Below, piece by piece: positions 18,364 through 27,487 of a stretch of DNA of 28,731 bases (positions within the stretch are counted from its first letter, which is position 1; each line of letters opens with the position of its first letter). The notes beneath the pieces were generated by a model. The model had not been told where the DNA came from. It saw only the letters and a program-made list of their open reading frames with translations, and did not search any database. This stretch comes from Acidobacteriaceae bacterium (GTDB lineage Bacteria; Acidobacteriota; Terriglobia; Terriglobales; Acidobacteriaceae), in the NCBI GenBank assembly GCA_003165095.1, contig PLSH01000145.1, positions 33,173 to 61,903 on the forward strand, written 5' to 3'. A program made the translations under genes and the position numbers.

Positions 18364-20790
18364 TCATCGACTGAGATTAAGAACTCGCAGTTCGGTCATT
18401 CTAATGCCATTCGCCAAACGAATAACAACTCGAATATTGTCTTTTCCACTCGTGATTTCAGGTGGAATGGGATATTCGACTGCCAACCCGTCGACCGACG
18501 TCCCATCAAGGGTGGCAGACACATTGTCATGACCGATCACGTCTCCATCAACTTGAATATTGAGGCTTTTGTCCTGTCGATATGCTTCGACGAAGTAGCG
18601 GCATCGGATGGTAACAGGTTCTTCGCGCGAGACTCTCATCCGATAACTAATCGACTGTCCCGTGCGCCAGGACAAATACATTGCCAAACCACGCATGCCG
18701 CGACCAGCTGTGCTTTCGCCATTCAGTTCCAACTGATGCGCCGTCTCTGACGCCAAATCGCCGGAAATCACCTTGTCAATGGTTCGCGCCTCCCTCTGTT
18801 GCGCTTCGGCGCGCAGCTTCCTAACTCTATTGACATGCTCGTCCCAACCAGCGGGCGTCACGCGATCCCAATAGACGGCATAGCTGCAATCATGCAGACG
18901 GAAGAACGGCTGGAGCACAATCTCACGGGGCTGTGCAACCGTTGTCGCGAAAGTGAGTGGGGCACTTGTAGTCTGTAGCCACTGGCTCTCTGGTTTACCG
19001 TCGGGTACAAGGAACGGAATGAAGTTCGGATCTTCCATTGCCGGATCTGCGACCGGTCCGAGATCGCCTGCCAGCAAAATCGGGCCGGCAAACAATGCGA
19101 TGCGGCTTTCGTTATCTGGCATCGTCTCGTAGCGTAACGCCAGCGGCGCGTTGAAAACCACGGTGTCCCCATCGTGCCATTCGCGGTCGAGAGCGAAAAA
19201 CTCACCAGGCACCACGGCGATTTTCTGAGTCGAGCCGTTCACCTGAATCGTGACACCGTTGGTAGCCCAGGCCGGAAAGCGCAGATAAAGGGAAAACCGC
19301 GCAGGCTGGCGCAGGCTTAGCCGGAAACTTGAAGAGTCCTCGTCCGGAAACTTCGTCTCCTGGCGTAGAACCAGGCCTTTCTCCTTCCAGAGCACTTCTG
19401 AAGCAATGAACAGTTTTACATACAGTCCATCGGCACTATGGCTATATATGTAGTCGCTAACTCTGGAATAACTGTCGAACCCACTGCAGACACAACAGGC
19501 GAAATCATCATAGAGGCTTTGCGGCGCGCGGCTGGCGCCAGACTTGAGCGGCAGAAAATAACAGACACGTCCATCGCGCACGTCCTGCGCCGACAAAATG
19601 TGATTAAAGAGCGTACGCTCCATGTATTCCACATATTCAGTCCTCGGCTCAATATCAAACAATATTTGGGTTAGCCGCAGCATATTGTATTCGTTACAGT
19701 TCTCCTCGGTATACTGCGACAGGTGGTCGTTGAGCTGGTCGGGCGGACCGAAATGCTCGCTCTCGCTGTTGCCCCCGGTCACATAGCTGTGGTGCCGCAC
19801 TACGCATTCCCAGAAAAATGCGGCGGTCCTGAGATCAGTCGGATCGCCGCTGTACGGATAACGCGCGGCCACGCCACTGATCTTCGGGAACTGCGTGTTT
19901 GCATGTTTACCGGCCAGGTTGTCCTTTCCTGCGGCCAGGTCATCGAATACGGCATGGTCCTGCCAGCGGCGCGAGAGCACTATGAAGCGCGTGTCGCCGG
20001 TGTCGGCATAGAGATCGGACAACACCCAGTTCATCCCACCAAATTCCACGGTCATCAGGTCAGTCATCTCCGCATCGCTCAGATGGGACATATGTCCGGC
20101 CAGCCAGTTGCCGAGGCGGATTTCGATCTGTAGCGCCTTCGGTAGACCAGCGATCCGGTAGGCATCGCGAAGGCCCGAGAAGATTTTTTCGAGCGCATAA
20201 TAAGGTTCAGCGCATCCATCACCCCAGGGAGCGAATCCGTCAAACCTTCCCTCTTTTTCGACTCGCGCAAAAATCGCCCGGCCATTGCGGATTCCGAGCA
20301 GGTAACCGCCGGTAGCCTGCTGGCATGCCTCTAGTTCATCGAGGATGTAGATCAACCGCCGGTGAAACTCGTCGCTCTCCCACTCTTCAAGACTCATCGC
20401 CAGGTACGAGATTCCCGAAAGATAAAATGCGAGCGCAACTCCGGGCAGGTAGTTTGTCTCCCAGCCTGGATATTGTGGAGCTTTCTGTTTCAGCCCAGCT
20501 TCAAGCCGGTAGGGAGCCAACAGACGATCCACGTCCAGGCTCAACAAATAACGGGCTGCAGCATCTCTCGATTCCTTGAACGGTCCATCCAGCAGACGCA
20601 CATCCGTCGGAGAAAACGGCTCCGTCTTGGGCGGTACGAGAGGGTTCACGGCACTTTGGCCCGCGCTCGGCCGAGGAGCATCGCCATGTAATGATTGCGC
20701 GCTGAGGGCCATCTGAGCTGTTGCCACGAGCGCGGCAGAGTCGACAATAAAGCTACGGCGCGTGATTCCAGCGTTCGAGTTGGTTGTCAT
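18364..20790 (-). CDS. GH127 family (beta-L-arabinofuranosidase type), Tat-exported
   Basis: 808-residue enzyme of the former DUF1680 family. The N-terminus has a twin-arginine signal (ITRRSFIVDSAALV), so it is folded before export, fitting a metal-cysteine enzyme. The (alpha/alpha)6 barrel contains KHANTQFPKISG, YVTGGNSESEHFG, YTEENCNEYNML (E363, C365) and DFACCVCSGFDSY (C432, C433); in characterised GH127 enzymes the corresponding Glu and three Cys bind zinc and one Cys is the nucleophile. A beta-sandwich region follows. It cleaves terminal beta-L-arabinofuranose from, for example, hydroxyproline-linked arabinan; other furanosides are possible. It lies 267 bases after the receptor gene and 167 bases before the permease. 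The ribosome site is weak. Confidence 0.85.
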   Translation of the reverse strand: MTTNSNAGITRRSFIVDSAALVATAQMALSAQSLHGDAPRPSAGQSAVNPLVPPKTEPFSPTDVRLLDGPFKESRDAAARYLLSLDVDRLLAPYRLEAGLKQKAPQYPGWETNYLPGVALAFYLSGISYLAMSLEEWESDEFHRRLIYILDELEACQQATGGYLLGIRNGRAIFARVEKEGRFDGFAPWGDGCAEPYYALEKIFSGLRDAYRIAGLPKALQIEIRLGNWLAGHMSHLSDAEMTDLMTVEFGGMNWVLSDLYADTGDTRFIVLSRRWQDHAVFDDLAAGKDNLAGKHANTQFPKISGVAARYPYSGDPTDLRTAAFFWECVVRHHSYVTGGNSESEHFGPPDQLNDHLSQYTEENCNEYNMLRLTQILFDIEPRTEYVEYMERTLFNHILSAQDVRDGRVCYFLPLKSGASRAPQSLYDDFACCVCSGFDSYSRVSDYIYSHSADGLYVKLFIASEVLWKEKGLVLRQETKFPDEDSSSFRLSLRQPARFSLYLRFPAWATNGVTIQVNGSTQKIAVVPGEFFALDREWHDGDTVVFNAPLALRYETMPDNESRIALFAGPILLAGDLGPVADPAMEDPNFIPFLVPDGKPESQWLQTTSAPLTFATTVAQPREIVLQPFFRLHDCSYAVYWDRVTPAGWDEHVNRVRKLRAEAQQREARTIDKVISGDLASETAHQLELNGESTAGRGMRGLAMYLSWRTGQSISYRMRVSREEPVTIRCRYFVEAYRQDKSLNIQVDGDVIGHDNVSATLDGTSVDGLAVEYPIPPEITSGKDNIRVVIRLANGIRMTELRVLNLSR

Positions 20791-20872
20791 AGTCAGGCCA
20801 TCGTCGCTATAAAACTGGGTTGATTTGATCTTGAACCGGAATTCTTATGCGTTTCCCATTTCCGGTGCATCT

Positions 20873-20976
20873 AGTACCGTGACTACGTGGTTTCGTAATC
20901 TCAACCACGAAACTTGGGTGTCCCAGGCCCCGATTTTGAGACCTGGGAGAGCACGAATTCACGCGGTCACGGTACT
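20873..20976. repeat. Nested inverted repeat, three-way-junction-like
   Basis: In the gap between the receptor and GH127 genes, AGTACCGTGAC (20873-20883) pairs perfectly with GTCACGGTACT (20966-20976). Between them are two further hairpins, GTTTCGT/ACGAAAC (20890-20896 with 20907-20913) and TCCCAGG/CCTGGGA (20921-20927 with 20942-20948). The three stems would fold as a cloverleaf-like RNA or mark a small mobile repeat. It lies inside the transcript, so it could protect or separate the two messages. Confidence 0.6.
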
Positions 20977-21057
20977 GGAATATGACCTTGGCGGCGAGTT
21001 GCCCGATGCAGGCCTCCCGCGCGCCATTAACCTGGCCAGATGCCGAATCCCATCCTC

Positions 21058-24000
21058 TCAAAAAACGAATTTTGCGTTTAACTGCATGTGGCGACCAGGA
21101 CGGGAGGCGCTGACGTATCCGAAGTGACTTTCCGGATTGGTCTCGCGATCGTCGATGACGCATGACGCGTAGCCCAGGGTCGGGCAACTGCTGTTGTCCA
21201 TTGCGCTCCACTGCGTGTGATTAAAGGTGTTAAACGTGTCCGCCCGAACCTGCAGCTCACGGCCCTCACCGAACGTCTTGAAGGATTTTTGCAAACCCAT
21301 GTCCCAGTTGTTGGTCCCGGGCTGGCGCAGATTGTTTCGGTGTTCGTTGCCACGCGTGACTGCGTAATTCGTTATGCCTTGATTGAGGTAAAGCGGATCG
21401 GTGCTGGCCACGGGCTCGGCATAGCAATTGGTGTTGAATTCATGCGCGGGCGTCCTGCTGCCGCGAGAAAGATTTCCGCTGCAGGATTGGAGAGGAACAT
21501 CTCCCATTCCATCGTAGGAGCTGGTGTAGCCATTGAACACGGTTACCGGCGAGCCGGACTCGAAGGTGGTAATCGAATTGATCTGCCAGCCGCCGATCGT
21601 TTCGCGCAGCAGCCAATTGCTCAGAGTCCTGCCCGGCAATTCGTACATGACTGCCGCGACAAAGCGGTGGGTATGGTCGGCATCGGAGGGACCATAGCTC
21701 CAGCGTGGATGCCATTGACCGCCGATGATCTCTTTGGACACTCCGGCATTGTTTGACTCGCCACTTTCTCCGAAGTATTCGTCCATTTGTTTCGACCATG
21801 TGTAGGCAAATTCAGTCGTCGCGCCATGCCAGTTGCTCGTTTTCAATTGGCCATTCAATGCGTTGTAGTTGTTGCTCTGGATGGGGCGCACAGAATTTAC
21901 AGAGCCCCATCGACCCGGCGCCACTGCTGTCTGGGGACGGGCAGCGTCACAGGTAAGACATTCACCGGCGCCACTGAGCTGAACGTTCATATCCGGATAG
22001 AAGCCCTGCGGAAAGAGATTCAGATCGTACTGAATGGGCAGATGCGTGCCTTCAGAACCTACATAACCCAGCGTGGCGACCACCGACTTTCCAAACTGGC
22101 GTTGTACGTCGAGACTCCAGCGCTGCATGTAGGGAGTGGTCCAGGTTTTCTGATCCACGGTGGACGTGGTGCTCTGGCTGCCGGGAGTCCACATCAAGCC
22201 GCCGTCGGTGCCCAACGGATAGGGCCACGTGCCCCGGGCAACCGAAATGGGCGCTGGGAATGTGTCGGCGAGTGTGTAGCCGGTGCCTCCCGGACCATTC
22301 GATATGTTCGACGAGTAGTATTGAGTGCCACCGTAAGCCGGCGAGTTCCAGGTTACCTGATCGAGGAACTTGAAGCGGCCCGTCTCGTAGAAGATGCCGT
22401 AACCGCTGCGGATAACGGTCTTGTCGTCCAGCCGGTAAGCGAGGCCGATGCGCGGGGCAAAGTCCTTTTTGTCCGCGCTGAATGGATGAGAGTTGGTTCC
22501 GGGCGTCAAGCCAGGCATTACAAAACGCCATCCCGGGTAAGTCTGATCGAGTACGCCCCAATAGTTGTCCACTGAATAGGCCGGAATCGGCAAGTCGTAG
22601 CGCAGGCCGAGCGTTACTGTGAGTTTTTGGGTTGCACTCCACGCGTCACCGACATAGGCGCCATACTCAGGAGTGCCGTAGTAGAGGCTGGCATCGCCGC
22701 TGGTCGCCGGGGTTCTTTGGTTCATGTTGCTCACAAAGCCGGTCTCAAACTCGGCCAGGAAATTGAAGCCGGAACCGTCCGAGATATCCGGGCCCATTCC
22801 TGTATAACCGCCATTAACGGAGACCGAGCGAATGATGTCGTTATCGCGCTCGTAGCGATGGGCCATGTCGAACCCGGCTTTCAGAAAGTGTTGCCCCCAC
22901 AACTTCTGCACATTGTCAGTCAGTTGGAAGATGGGGACGTACTGATACCAATATTCGCCGGCATTGTCGGTGCCGAGGCTCAGGTCGTTCCCAAACAACC
23001 CGCCGCTTCCAATGTTGACGGCAAAATTGGCATCGTTGGCAACGCCGAGCTGGCTCTTGTCAAACGGGGTGAAGCCGGCCATGTTTGAAGAAGAGTTGGC
23101 AAAAAGTCCCGGGAGCCAGGAGTTGTCGAGCGCGTTGATTTGGGAAGTCAGGTTGCTGTAGTTGTAGGCCCGCATCCAGCTCACGTTCAGTTCGTTGCTC
23201 AAGCGGGCATTGAAGGTATGCACATAGTGAACCTGGAAGGTATTCACGCGATGGAAGGGTCCGTCGCCTTCGTCGATTTCCTTATCGAGGACGACACCGA
23301 TGCCGGAGGTGTTGTACGCGAGAAGGTTACCGGGGTTGTTGATCTTGTAGCCCATGTCATGCAGGTAGCGAAAGTAAACCACATCCCGGCTGCTAATGTT
23401 GTAGTCGGCACGGACGGTGTAATTGTTGTCGTTGATGCCTGAGGTATAGGAACCGGCGTAATTGTCGTAGTCGCCAGGTACGGTAGAAGAATAACCGTTG
23501 GGCGAAGGGAAATGGCTGAGGTAACTCAGCGCTGTCTGCGTGGAGGGCGTGGCCAGGAGCGCAGACGAAATCTTGTTGCCGGGAAAGGCAGTGCGCAAGC
23601 CGGTCGTCGGGTTATATGTGGTCGGATCGTAAATGACAAACGTGCAAGCACCGGGTTCGGTGGATGGATTGCCGTTGCACTGCGATGGATTGAAACCGGC
23701 AGACGCGTTCGGCAGCCAGGGGCTGAAGTCTCCGGCCAGATCCGCTGTGGTGGGCACATAGGCGGAGAAGTTTGTAAGGCCGGCGTTGCGCAACTGCTCG
23801 AACGAAGTGAAGAAAAATAGTTTGTTCTTGCCGTTGAAGACTTTCGGGATGTACGCCGGGCCGCCCACCGTGAAGCCGTACTGGTTCTGGTGGTAAGCAC
23901 TGCGGGGGATTCCTTGAAGATTGCTGTAGGGATCGTTGGCGTTCATGCCCGCGTTCTGAAGGGCATCGTATACGGTTCCATGCAGACTATTGGTGCCGGA

Positions 24001-24768
24001 TTTTGTAGTTACGCTGATCTGGCCAACGTCGCGGCCGTACTCCGCGGAATAATTCGAAACTTCGGCCTTGATCTCCTGGATTGTGTCCTCATTGATGTTC
24101 ATGAGAGGACCCTCTACCCAGTTGTCGTTGTTGTCGAGCCCATCGACGTAGTAACCGACGCCGTAATCCGTGCCTCCTACATTCAGCTCCATGGCTCCGC
24201 CAGCCGAGCTTGCGGAGGCCAGCCCCCATTGCATGCGGGCACTGTCGCCGGTGCCGCTATTGAATCCCGGCAGGATCTGCGCGAAGTTCAGGTAGTTGCG
24301 TCCCTCGGCAGGCAGGCTGCTGATTGTCTTATTGTCGATGACTTCAGACACGTTGGCATCGTCAGTCTTCATGAGCGTTGCGGCTGCGGCGACCTCGACG
24401 GTTTCAGTCGCCTGGCCCACGTTGAGCGTAAAGTTGATGCGCTGCGTAGTTCCATTTTCGAGCGCGATAACAGTGGAAACAGCAGTCGCGAAACCGGCTT
24501 TGGTTACGTCCACCTTGTAGTGGTCGGCGATGAGATTGGGAACTTTGTACTCACCACTCGCGTTCGTGATCTGATTCCATTGAACACCGGTGTCGACGTT
24601 GGTGAGAGTTACCTTCGCCTCCGGAATGACGGCGCCCTGGGGGTCGGTCACCGTGCCGACGATCATGCTGGTGATGACGACTTGCGCGCGTAAAATTGAT
24701 CCGCCGAGCGAGCATACCCCAATGAGGAAAGTGCCGATCAAAAGGGAAATACCCTTTCTGCTAATCAT
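21058..24768 (-). CDS. Oar-type TonB-dependent receptor with carboxypeptidase-regulatory domain
   Basis: 1236-codon outer-membrane receptor. The signal peptide (LLIGTFLIGVCSLGGSILRA) is followed by a carboxypeptidase-regulatory-like beta-sandwich at about 30-125 (IVGTVTDPQGAVIPEAKVTL, SGEYKVPNLIADHYKVDVT), the plug (SSLPAEGRNYLNFAQILPG) and a long 22-strand-type barrel; it ends in FVF as outer-membrane proteins do. The start at ATG 24768 follows GGGAGG; a longer in-frame start at 24816 would overlap the operator and is rejected. Such receptors bring oligosaccharides or peptides through the outer membrane with TonB energy. As first gene downstream of a LacI-type operator and ahead of GH127, it probably imports an arabinofuranose-containing oligosaccharide. 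Fully intact over 3.7 kb. Confidence 0.9.
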   Translation of the reverse strand: MISRKGISLLIGTFLIGVCSLGGSILRAQVVITSMIVGTVTDPQGAVIPEAKVTLTNVDTGVQWNQITNASGEYKVPNLIADHYKVDVTKAGFATAVSTVIALENGTTQRINFTLNVGQATETVEVAAAATLMKTDDANVSEVIDNKTISSLPAEGRNYLNFAQILPGFNSGTGDSARMQWGLASASSAGGAMELNVGGTDYGVGYYVDGLDNNDNWVEGPLMNINEDTIQEIKAEVSNYSAEYGRDVGQISVTTKSGTNSLHGTVYDALQNAGMNANDPYSNLQGIPRSAYHQNQYGFTVGGPAYIPKVFNGKNKLFFFTSFEQLRNAGLTNFSAYVPTTADLAGDFSPWLPNASAGFNPSQCNGNPSTEPGACTFVIYDPTTYNPTTGLRTAFPGNKISSALLATPSTQTALSYLSHFPSPNGYSSTVPGDYDNYAGSYTSGINDNNYTVRADYNISSRDVVYFRYLHDMGYKINNPGNLLAYNTSGIGVVLDKEIDEGDGPFHRVNTFQVHYVHTFNARLSNELNVSWMRAYNYSNLTSQINALDNSWLPGLFANSSSNMAGFTPFDKSQLGVANDANFAVNIGSGGLFGNDLSLGTDNAGEYWYQYVPIFQLTDNVQKLWGQHFLKAGFDMAHRYERDNDIIRSVSVNGGYTGMGPDISDGSGFNFLAEFETGFVSNMNQRTPATSGDASLYYGTPEYGAYVGDAWSATQKLTVTLGLRYDLPIPAYSVDNYWGVLDQTYPGWRFVMPGLTPGTNSHPFSADKKDFAPRIGLAYRLDDKTVIRSGYGIFYETGRFKFLDQVTWNSPAYGGTQYYSSNISNGPGGTGYTLADTFPAPISVARGTWPYPLGTDGGLMWTPGSQSTTSTVDQKTWTTPYMQRWSLDVQRQFGKSVVATLGYVGSEGTHLPIQYDLNLFPQGFYPDMNVQLSGAGECLTCDAARPQTAVAPGRWGSVNSVRPIQSNNYNALNGQLKTSNWHGATTEFAYTWSKQMDEYFGESGESNNAGVSKEIIGGQWHPRWSYGPSDADHTHRFVAAVMYELPGRTLSNWLLRETIGGWQINSITTFESGSPVTVFNGYTSSYDGMGDVPLQSCSGNLSRGSRTPAHEFNTNCYAEPVASTDPLYLNQGITNYAVTRGNEHRNNLRQPGTNNWDMGLQKSFKTFGEGRELQVRADTFNTFNHTQWSAMDNSSCPTLGYASCVIDDRETNPESHFGYVSASRPGRHMQLNAKFVF

Positions 24769-24796
24769 AGAAGCCTCCCGATGAATTACAGTGGTT

Positions 24797-24810
24797 TTGA
24801 AAGCTTTCAA
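24797..24810. promoter_or_regulatory. LacI-family operator, TTGAAAGCTTTCAA
   Basis: Perfect palindrome, extending to TTTGAAAGCTTTCAAA at 24796-24811, just downstream of the candidate promoter and 28 bases before the receptor start. Central CG or GC with symmetric arms is the usual LacI-family form. The same TTGAAA-NN-TTTCAA pattern occurs at 26175-26188, beside the lacI gene. Confidence 0.75.
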
Positions 24811-24824
24811 ACTCAAGCAAAAAA

Positions 24825-24854
24825 AGACTAATCTCGATGATTCAGATTTGTCAA
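24825..24854 (-). promoter_or_regulatory. Candidate sigma-70 promoter of the receptor operon
   Basis: On the minus strand a perfect -35 TTGACA (24849-24854) is followed after 18 bases by TAGTCT (24825-24830), a moderate -10. Transcription would begin around 24818, just before the palindromic operator and about 50 bases before the ATG. The -10 is imperfect, so this is a candidate. Confidence 0.5.
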
Positions 24855-25024
24855 GAATTTTCTTGTGTTCGAGTTTCCGATCTCCTCTTGGAACAGAGCG
24901 AAACCAGTTTCGGACAGATTGGAGACGCGCTCAAGGTCGATCGGAGTCTTCGTCGTGGCGTCACGATTCGATTGTTGATCTTGTTGCAGATAGGCCAATG
25001 CGCTGGATGCGATTGATCTGCACT

Positions 25025-26107
25025 TTATCCGGCCACGGCCCGTTGTCGTTTTGTGTTTGTGCCGTGCCTGTGGTTCAATGTCCGGCCTGGTTTAGCTTCG
25101 GCGAGTGGAACTGTGACCGAATCGCGCAGTTTGAGCGAGGTCTCGAGAATCAGGTGCTTTGCAGCGCTCTTATCGCCCTCAAGCCTGTCGAGCAAAATCC
25201 GGGCGGCGGTTGTACCGAGTTGATAGCCCGATTGAGAGACCGAGGAAAGCGATGGATTCGTCGTCTCGGCAAGATCAAGATCGTCGAATCCCATGAGGGA
25301 AACGTCTTCAGGGCAACGAAGTCCTGCGTCGCGAATGGCCAGAAGGGCCCCGAGCGCGATCAGGTCGTTGCCCGCGAAAATGGCTGTCGGGCGCGGAATC
25401 AGTCTCAATAAGATGTTTGTCTTTGAGTAGCCACCTTGTTTGTCGAAAGTCGTTTCCTGAACGTACTCGGGAGCGAGGTGTAATTTGGCCTCGCGAAGTG
25501 CGCGCCTGAATCCGCCGAGCCGATCCTTCGCATTCGTCAGATGTAAGGGACCGGAAATTGCGGCGAGCTTCGTATGCCCCATTTGAATAAGACAACGCGT
25601 CGCCTGGTACGCTCCTGCCTCATTGTCGGCTGTAACACTGTCACCACTCCAGTTCTTCGGAAGGCGATCTACACAAACCACACCCGTACCCGCACGTCGA
25701 TAGGACTCTGCCTGGGCTGTCAGATCGCTGAAATTAGACGGGATCACGATAAGACCCGCAGGAAGATAGGTGCGTAGTTCGTTCAGGTGCGCCAATTCTT
25801 TAGAGTGGTCATTGTCGGTATTGCAAAGAATCAGGCGATATCCGTTGGAGAATGCAACGTCCTCGGCGCCACGGACGACAGCCGGAAAAAACGGGTTTGT
25901 AATATCGGGGATGATCATACCGATCATATTGGTTTTGTCACGCCGAAGAGCGCGCGCGAGTTGACTAGGCTGATAGCCGGCAGCTTGAACTGCCTGAAGC
26001 ACGCGCTGCCGCAACGGCTCACGAACTCCAGCAGAATCGTTCAGCACGTGCGACACCGTGCCAAGCGAGACGCCGGCAATCCGTGCGATGTCTTTCATGT
26101 TGGGCAT
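25025..26107 (-). CDS. LacI-family transcriptional regulator
   Basis: About 360-residue repressor. The N-terminal helix-turn-helix NMKDIARIAGVSLGTVSHVL and hinge LARALRRDKTNMIGMIIPD are followed by a periplasmic-binding-protein-like sensor with ITNPFFPAVVRGAEDVA, GLIVIPSNFSD, AIFAGNDLIALGALLAIRD and DVSLMGFDDLDLAE. The ATG at 26107 with AAGGA upstream is preferred over an in-frame TTG at 26128. It lies upstream of, and co-directional with, the receptor operon, separated by a gap of about 170 bases that holds the operon's own promoter. The two matching operators suggest that it represses itself and the operon, with a sugar from the pathway as inducer. The C-terminal tail beyond about 335 is basic and not conserved-looking. 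Confidence 0.9.
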   Translation of the reverse strand: MPNMKDIARIAGVSLGTVSHVLNDSAGVREPLRQRVLQAVQAAGYQPSQLARALRRDKTNMIGMIIPDITNPFFPAVVRGAEDVAFSNGYRLILCNTDNDHSKELAHLNELRTYLPAGLIVIPSNFSDLTAQAESYRRAGTGVVCVDRLPKNWSGDSVTADNEAGAYQATRCLIQMGHTKLAAISGPLHLTNAKDRLGGFRRALREAKLHLAPEYVQETTFDKQGGYSKTNILLRLIPRPTAIFAGNDLIALGALLAIRDAGLRCPEDVSLMGFDDLDLAETTNPSLSSVSQSGYQLGTTAARILLDRLEGDKSAAKHLILETSLKLRDSVTVPLAEAKPGRTLNHRHGTNTKRQRAVAG

Positions 26108-26161
26108 CTGCTTTTCCTTGCGTCGCAAAACTGAGAGGAGCCTCTGCTCATCGTTTCATTA

Positions 26162-26188
26162 AGTATACCGATGTTTGAAACATTTCAA
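26162..26188 (-). promoter_or_regulatory. lacI promoter with overlapping operator
   Basis: The operator TTGAAATGTTTCAA (minus strand, 26175-26188) lies next to a good -10 TATACT (26162-26167). A -35-like ATTGAA or TTGAAA falls inside the operator at 15-16 base spacing, so a bound repressor would block RNA polymerase. The start codon is about 55 bases downstream. Confidence 0.6.
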
Positions 26189-26395
26189 TTTCTCTCTGTG
26201 CCAATGCCCACAGACCTTAAGGGCGAACCCTTTGCCGTTGTCCTTAGTGATCGATCTGAGTGCTTCGGGGCAACCGGCCCGGCTAATACCACTGGCGTAA
26301 GCGCCCGGAGCGACGCTCGCCATAACCATTTCAATCATGAGATTCATCGAACCAAGCAACTCAGAGTGACACGGCACTATAGTGAAGAAGTCGAG

Positions 26396-26970
26396 ATGGC
26401 GTTTTCCGGCTTCGACTGCGTGCTGAATGGTGAGCCGGCGATCTACTGCAGCAGCGAGTTGACGACAGGGCTGCGCCTGTACAAAGCTCTGCGTGAACAC
26501 CACCTGGAGACCGCATTCGAGTTCAGGAAGACGATGGGGCAGCCCTGGTTCGAGGCAAACATTTTTCGAGCTAATGTGCACTCCGCACGCGAGTTCGCGG
26601 AGACCGTTCGGGCGCAACTTGACGATAACACAATGATCATCACTCCGGCCCCGTTTGAGGCTCCAAAGTGGAACCAACCCGAGTATCTTGGATTTTGGGA
26701 AACTTTGATCCGCACGCGCATCAAATCCGTTTGGTTCAATGGAATTGGGAGTTTAGCAACGGATGCACATTTGAACTTGCAGTTGCTTTGGATGTTGGAA
26801 TTCCCACCCTCGATCATCTTGGCCGCATTCTTGGTCGCAAGGACAAAATCAAGAGTCTCGAACGCGCGATCGCAAAGCTAAGCTCGGAGATGGTCCTGCG
26901 AAATGAACTGCCTGTCGCTTTTGCGAAAGCGCGGCTCGCGCTGACGCCTGGGACCCCGAGATCGATCTGA
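26396..26970 (+). pseudogene. Nucleoside deoxyribosyltransferase-like protein, frameshifted
   Basis: Plus-strand ORF beginning MAFSGFDCVLNGEPAIYCSS and continuing through ETAFEFRKTMGQPWFEANIF, NTMIITPAPFEAPKWNQPEY and VWFN. The frame is then lost at 26744-26746; with one T restored it continues GIWEFSNGCTFELAVALDVG and IPTLDHLGR, then a helical tail with KDKIKSLERAIAKLSSE. The WEFSNGCTFELAVALDVGIP segment resembles the active-site region of nucleoside 2-deoxyribosyltransferase/DUF4406 proteins often carried by phages, with a Glu in the right place. The family call is tentative. The sequence between 26189 and 26395 shows no convincing gene. Its neighbour is a methyltransferase fragment, suggesting prophage-like cargo. 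Confidence 0.45.
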
Positions 26971-27223
26971 TCCTGGAGGAAGCAAAGGCGGCGCCACCAA
27001 CCGAGGAGGCGCCCCCCGAGCTTGACTACGATCGGGAGACAGTTACAAAATCCGGTGACCTTTGGCTTCTGGGCAAACGCAGGATCATCTGCGGCAATTC
27101 CCTGCACCAGGCGACCTACCAAACGCTGCTCGGCAGCCGCCGCGCCGCGATGGTGTTCAAGGCCCCCCTTTCAACGTTGGAATTGACGGCCACGTTACCG
27201 GCAACGGGGCGATCAGCCGCCGC
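26955..27223 (+). pseudogene. DNA methyltransferase fragment (ParB-linked N4/N6 type), catalytic motif broken
   Basis: The reading frame PEIDLILEEAKAAPPTEEAP continues to SGDLWLLGKRRIICGN, HQATYQTLLGSRRAAMVF, which is the linker and start of the methylase domain in ParB/MTase fusion proteins of phages and mobile elements. A frame change at about 27157-27163 separates MVF from GPPFNVGIDGHVTGNGAISRR, where DPPF/Y motif IV is expected. The Asp is also changed to Gly, so activity is doubly lost. Both ends are abrupt: the ParB part is missing on the left and the rest of the methylase on the right. Confidence 0.7.
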
Positions 27224-27487
27224 GCAGGGGGACTGACTCGCTGTATTTGTCCAAAAAAGCTTCGCCGTCTTCCCATGCGGATCGCGGGATTTGCGGCATG
27301 ATCGAAGCCTTGCTTCTTTGTAGAACATCTTCGTGTAACCCATCCGCAAGGTCCTTCAATGGATGACTATCGCAAGCATTGCGTATGAACATGCCAAGCG
27401 GGAACCGAATCTCTTCGCTGGATTCGACCACGGTCCCCACTCCTGCCGAGCCCCACATCCGCAACCGGCCATCGCAAACTTGGCGCG
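27224..27487 (-). other. Unrecognised stretch between two junctions
   Basis: A minus-strand frame is open here, with SSEEIRFPLGMFIRNACDSH and QIPRSAWEDGEAFLDKYSES ending at TGA 27213-27215. It reads plausibly as protein, but I recognise no family, and it is bordered by fragments of unrelated genes on both sides. It could be the tail of another gene brought in by rearrangement, or noncoding. Confidence 0.3.

Noticed and set aside
23890..24693. 267-codon plus-strand ORF opposite the receptor gene
   Set aside because: It lies wholly antisense to the intact TonB receptor, whose domains are clear, and shows no domain of its own. Long antisense ORFs are expected at this GC.
21058..24816. Longer receptor start at 24816
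   Set aside because: It would place the operator inside the coding sequence and puts extra residues before the signal peptide; the ATG at 24768 has a strong GGGAGG site.
26159..26677. 172-codon minus-strand ORF upstream of lacI
   Set aside because: It is antisense to the deoxyribosyltransferase-like sequence and would run through the lacI operator; no ribosome site or domain was seen.
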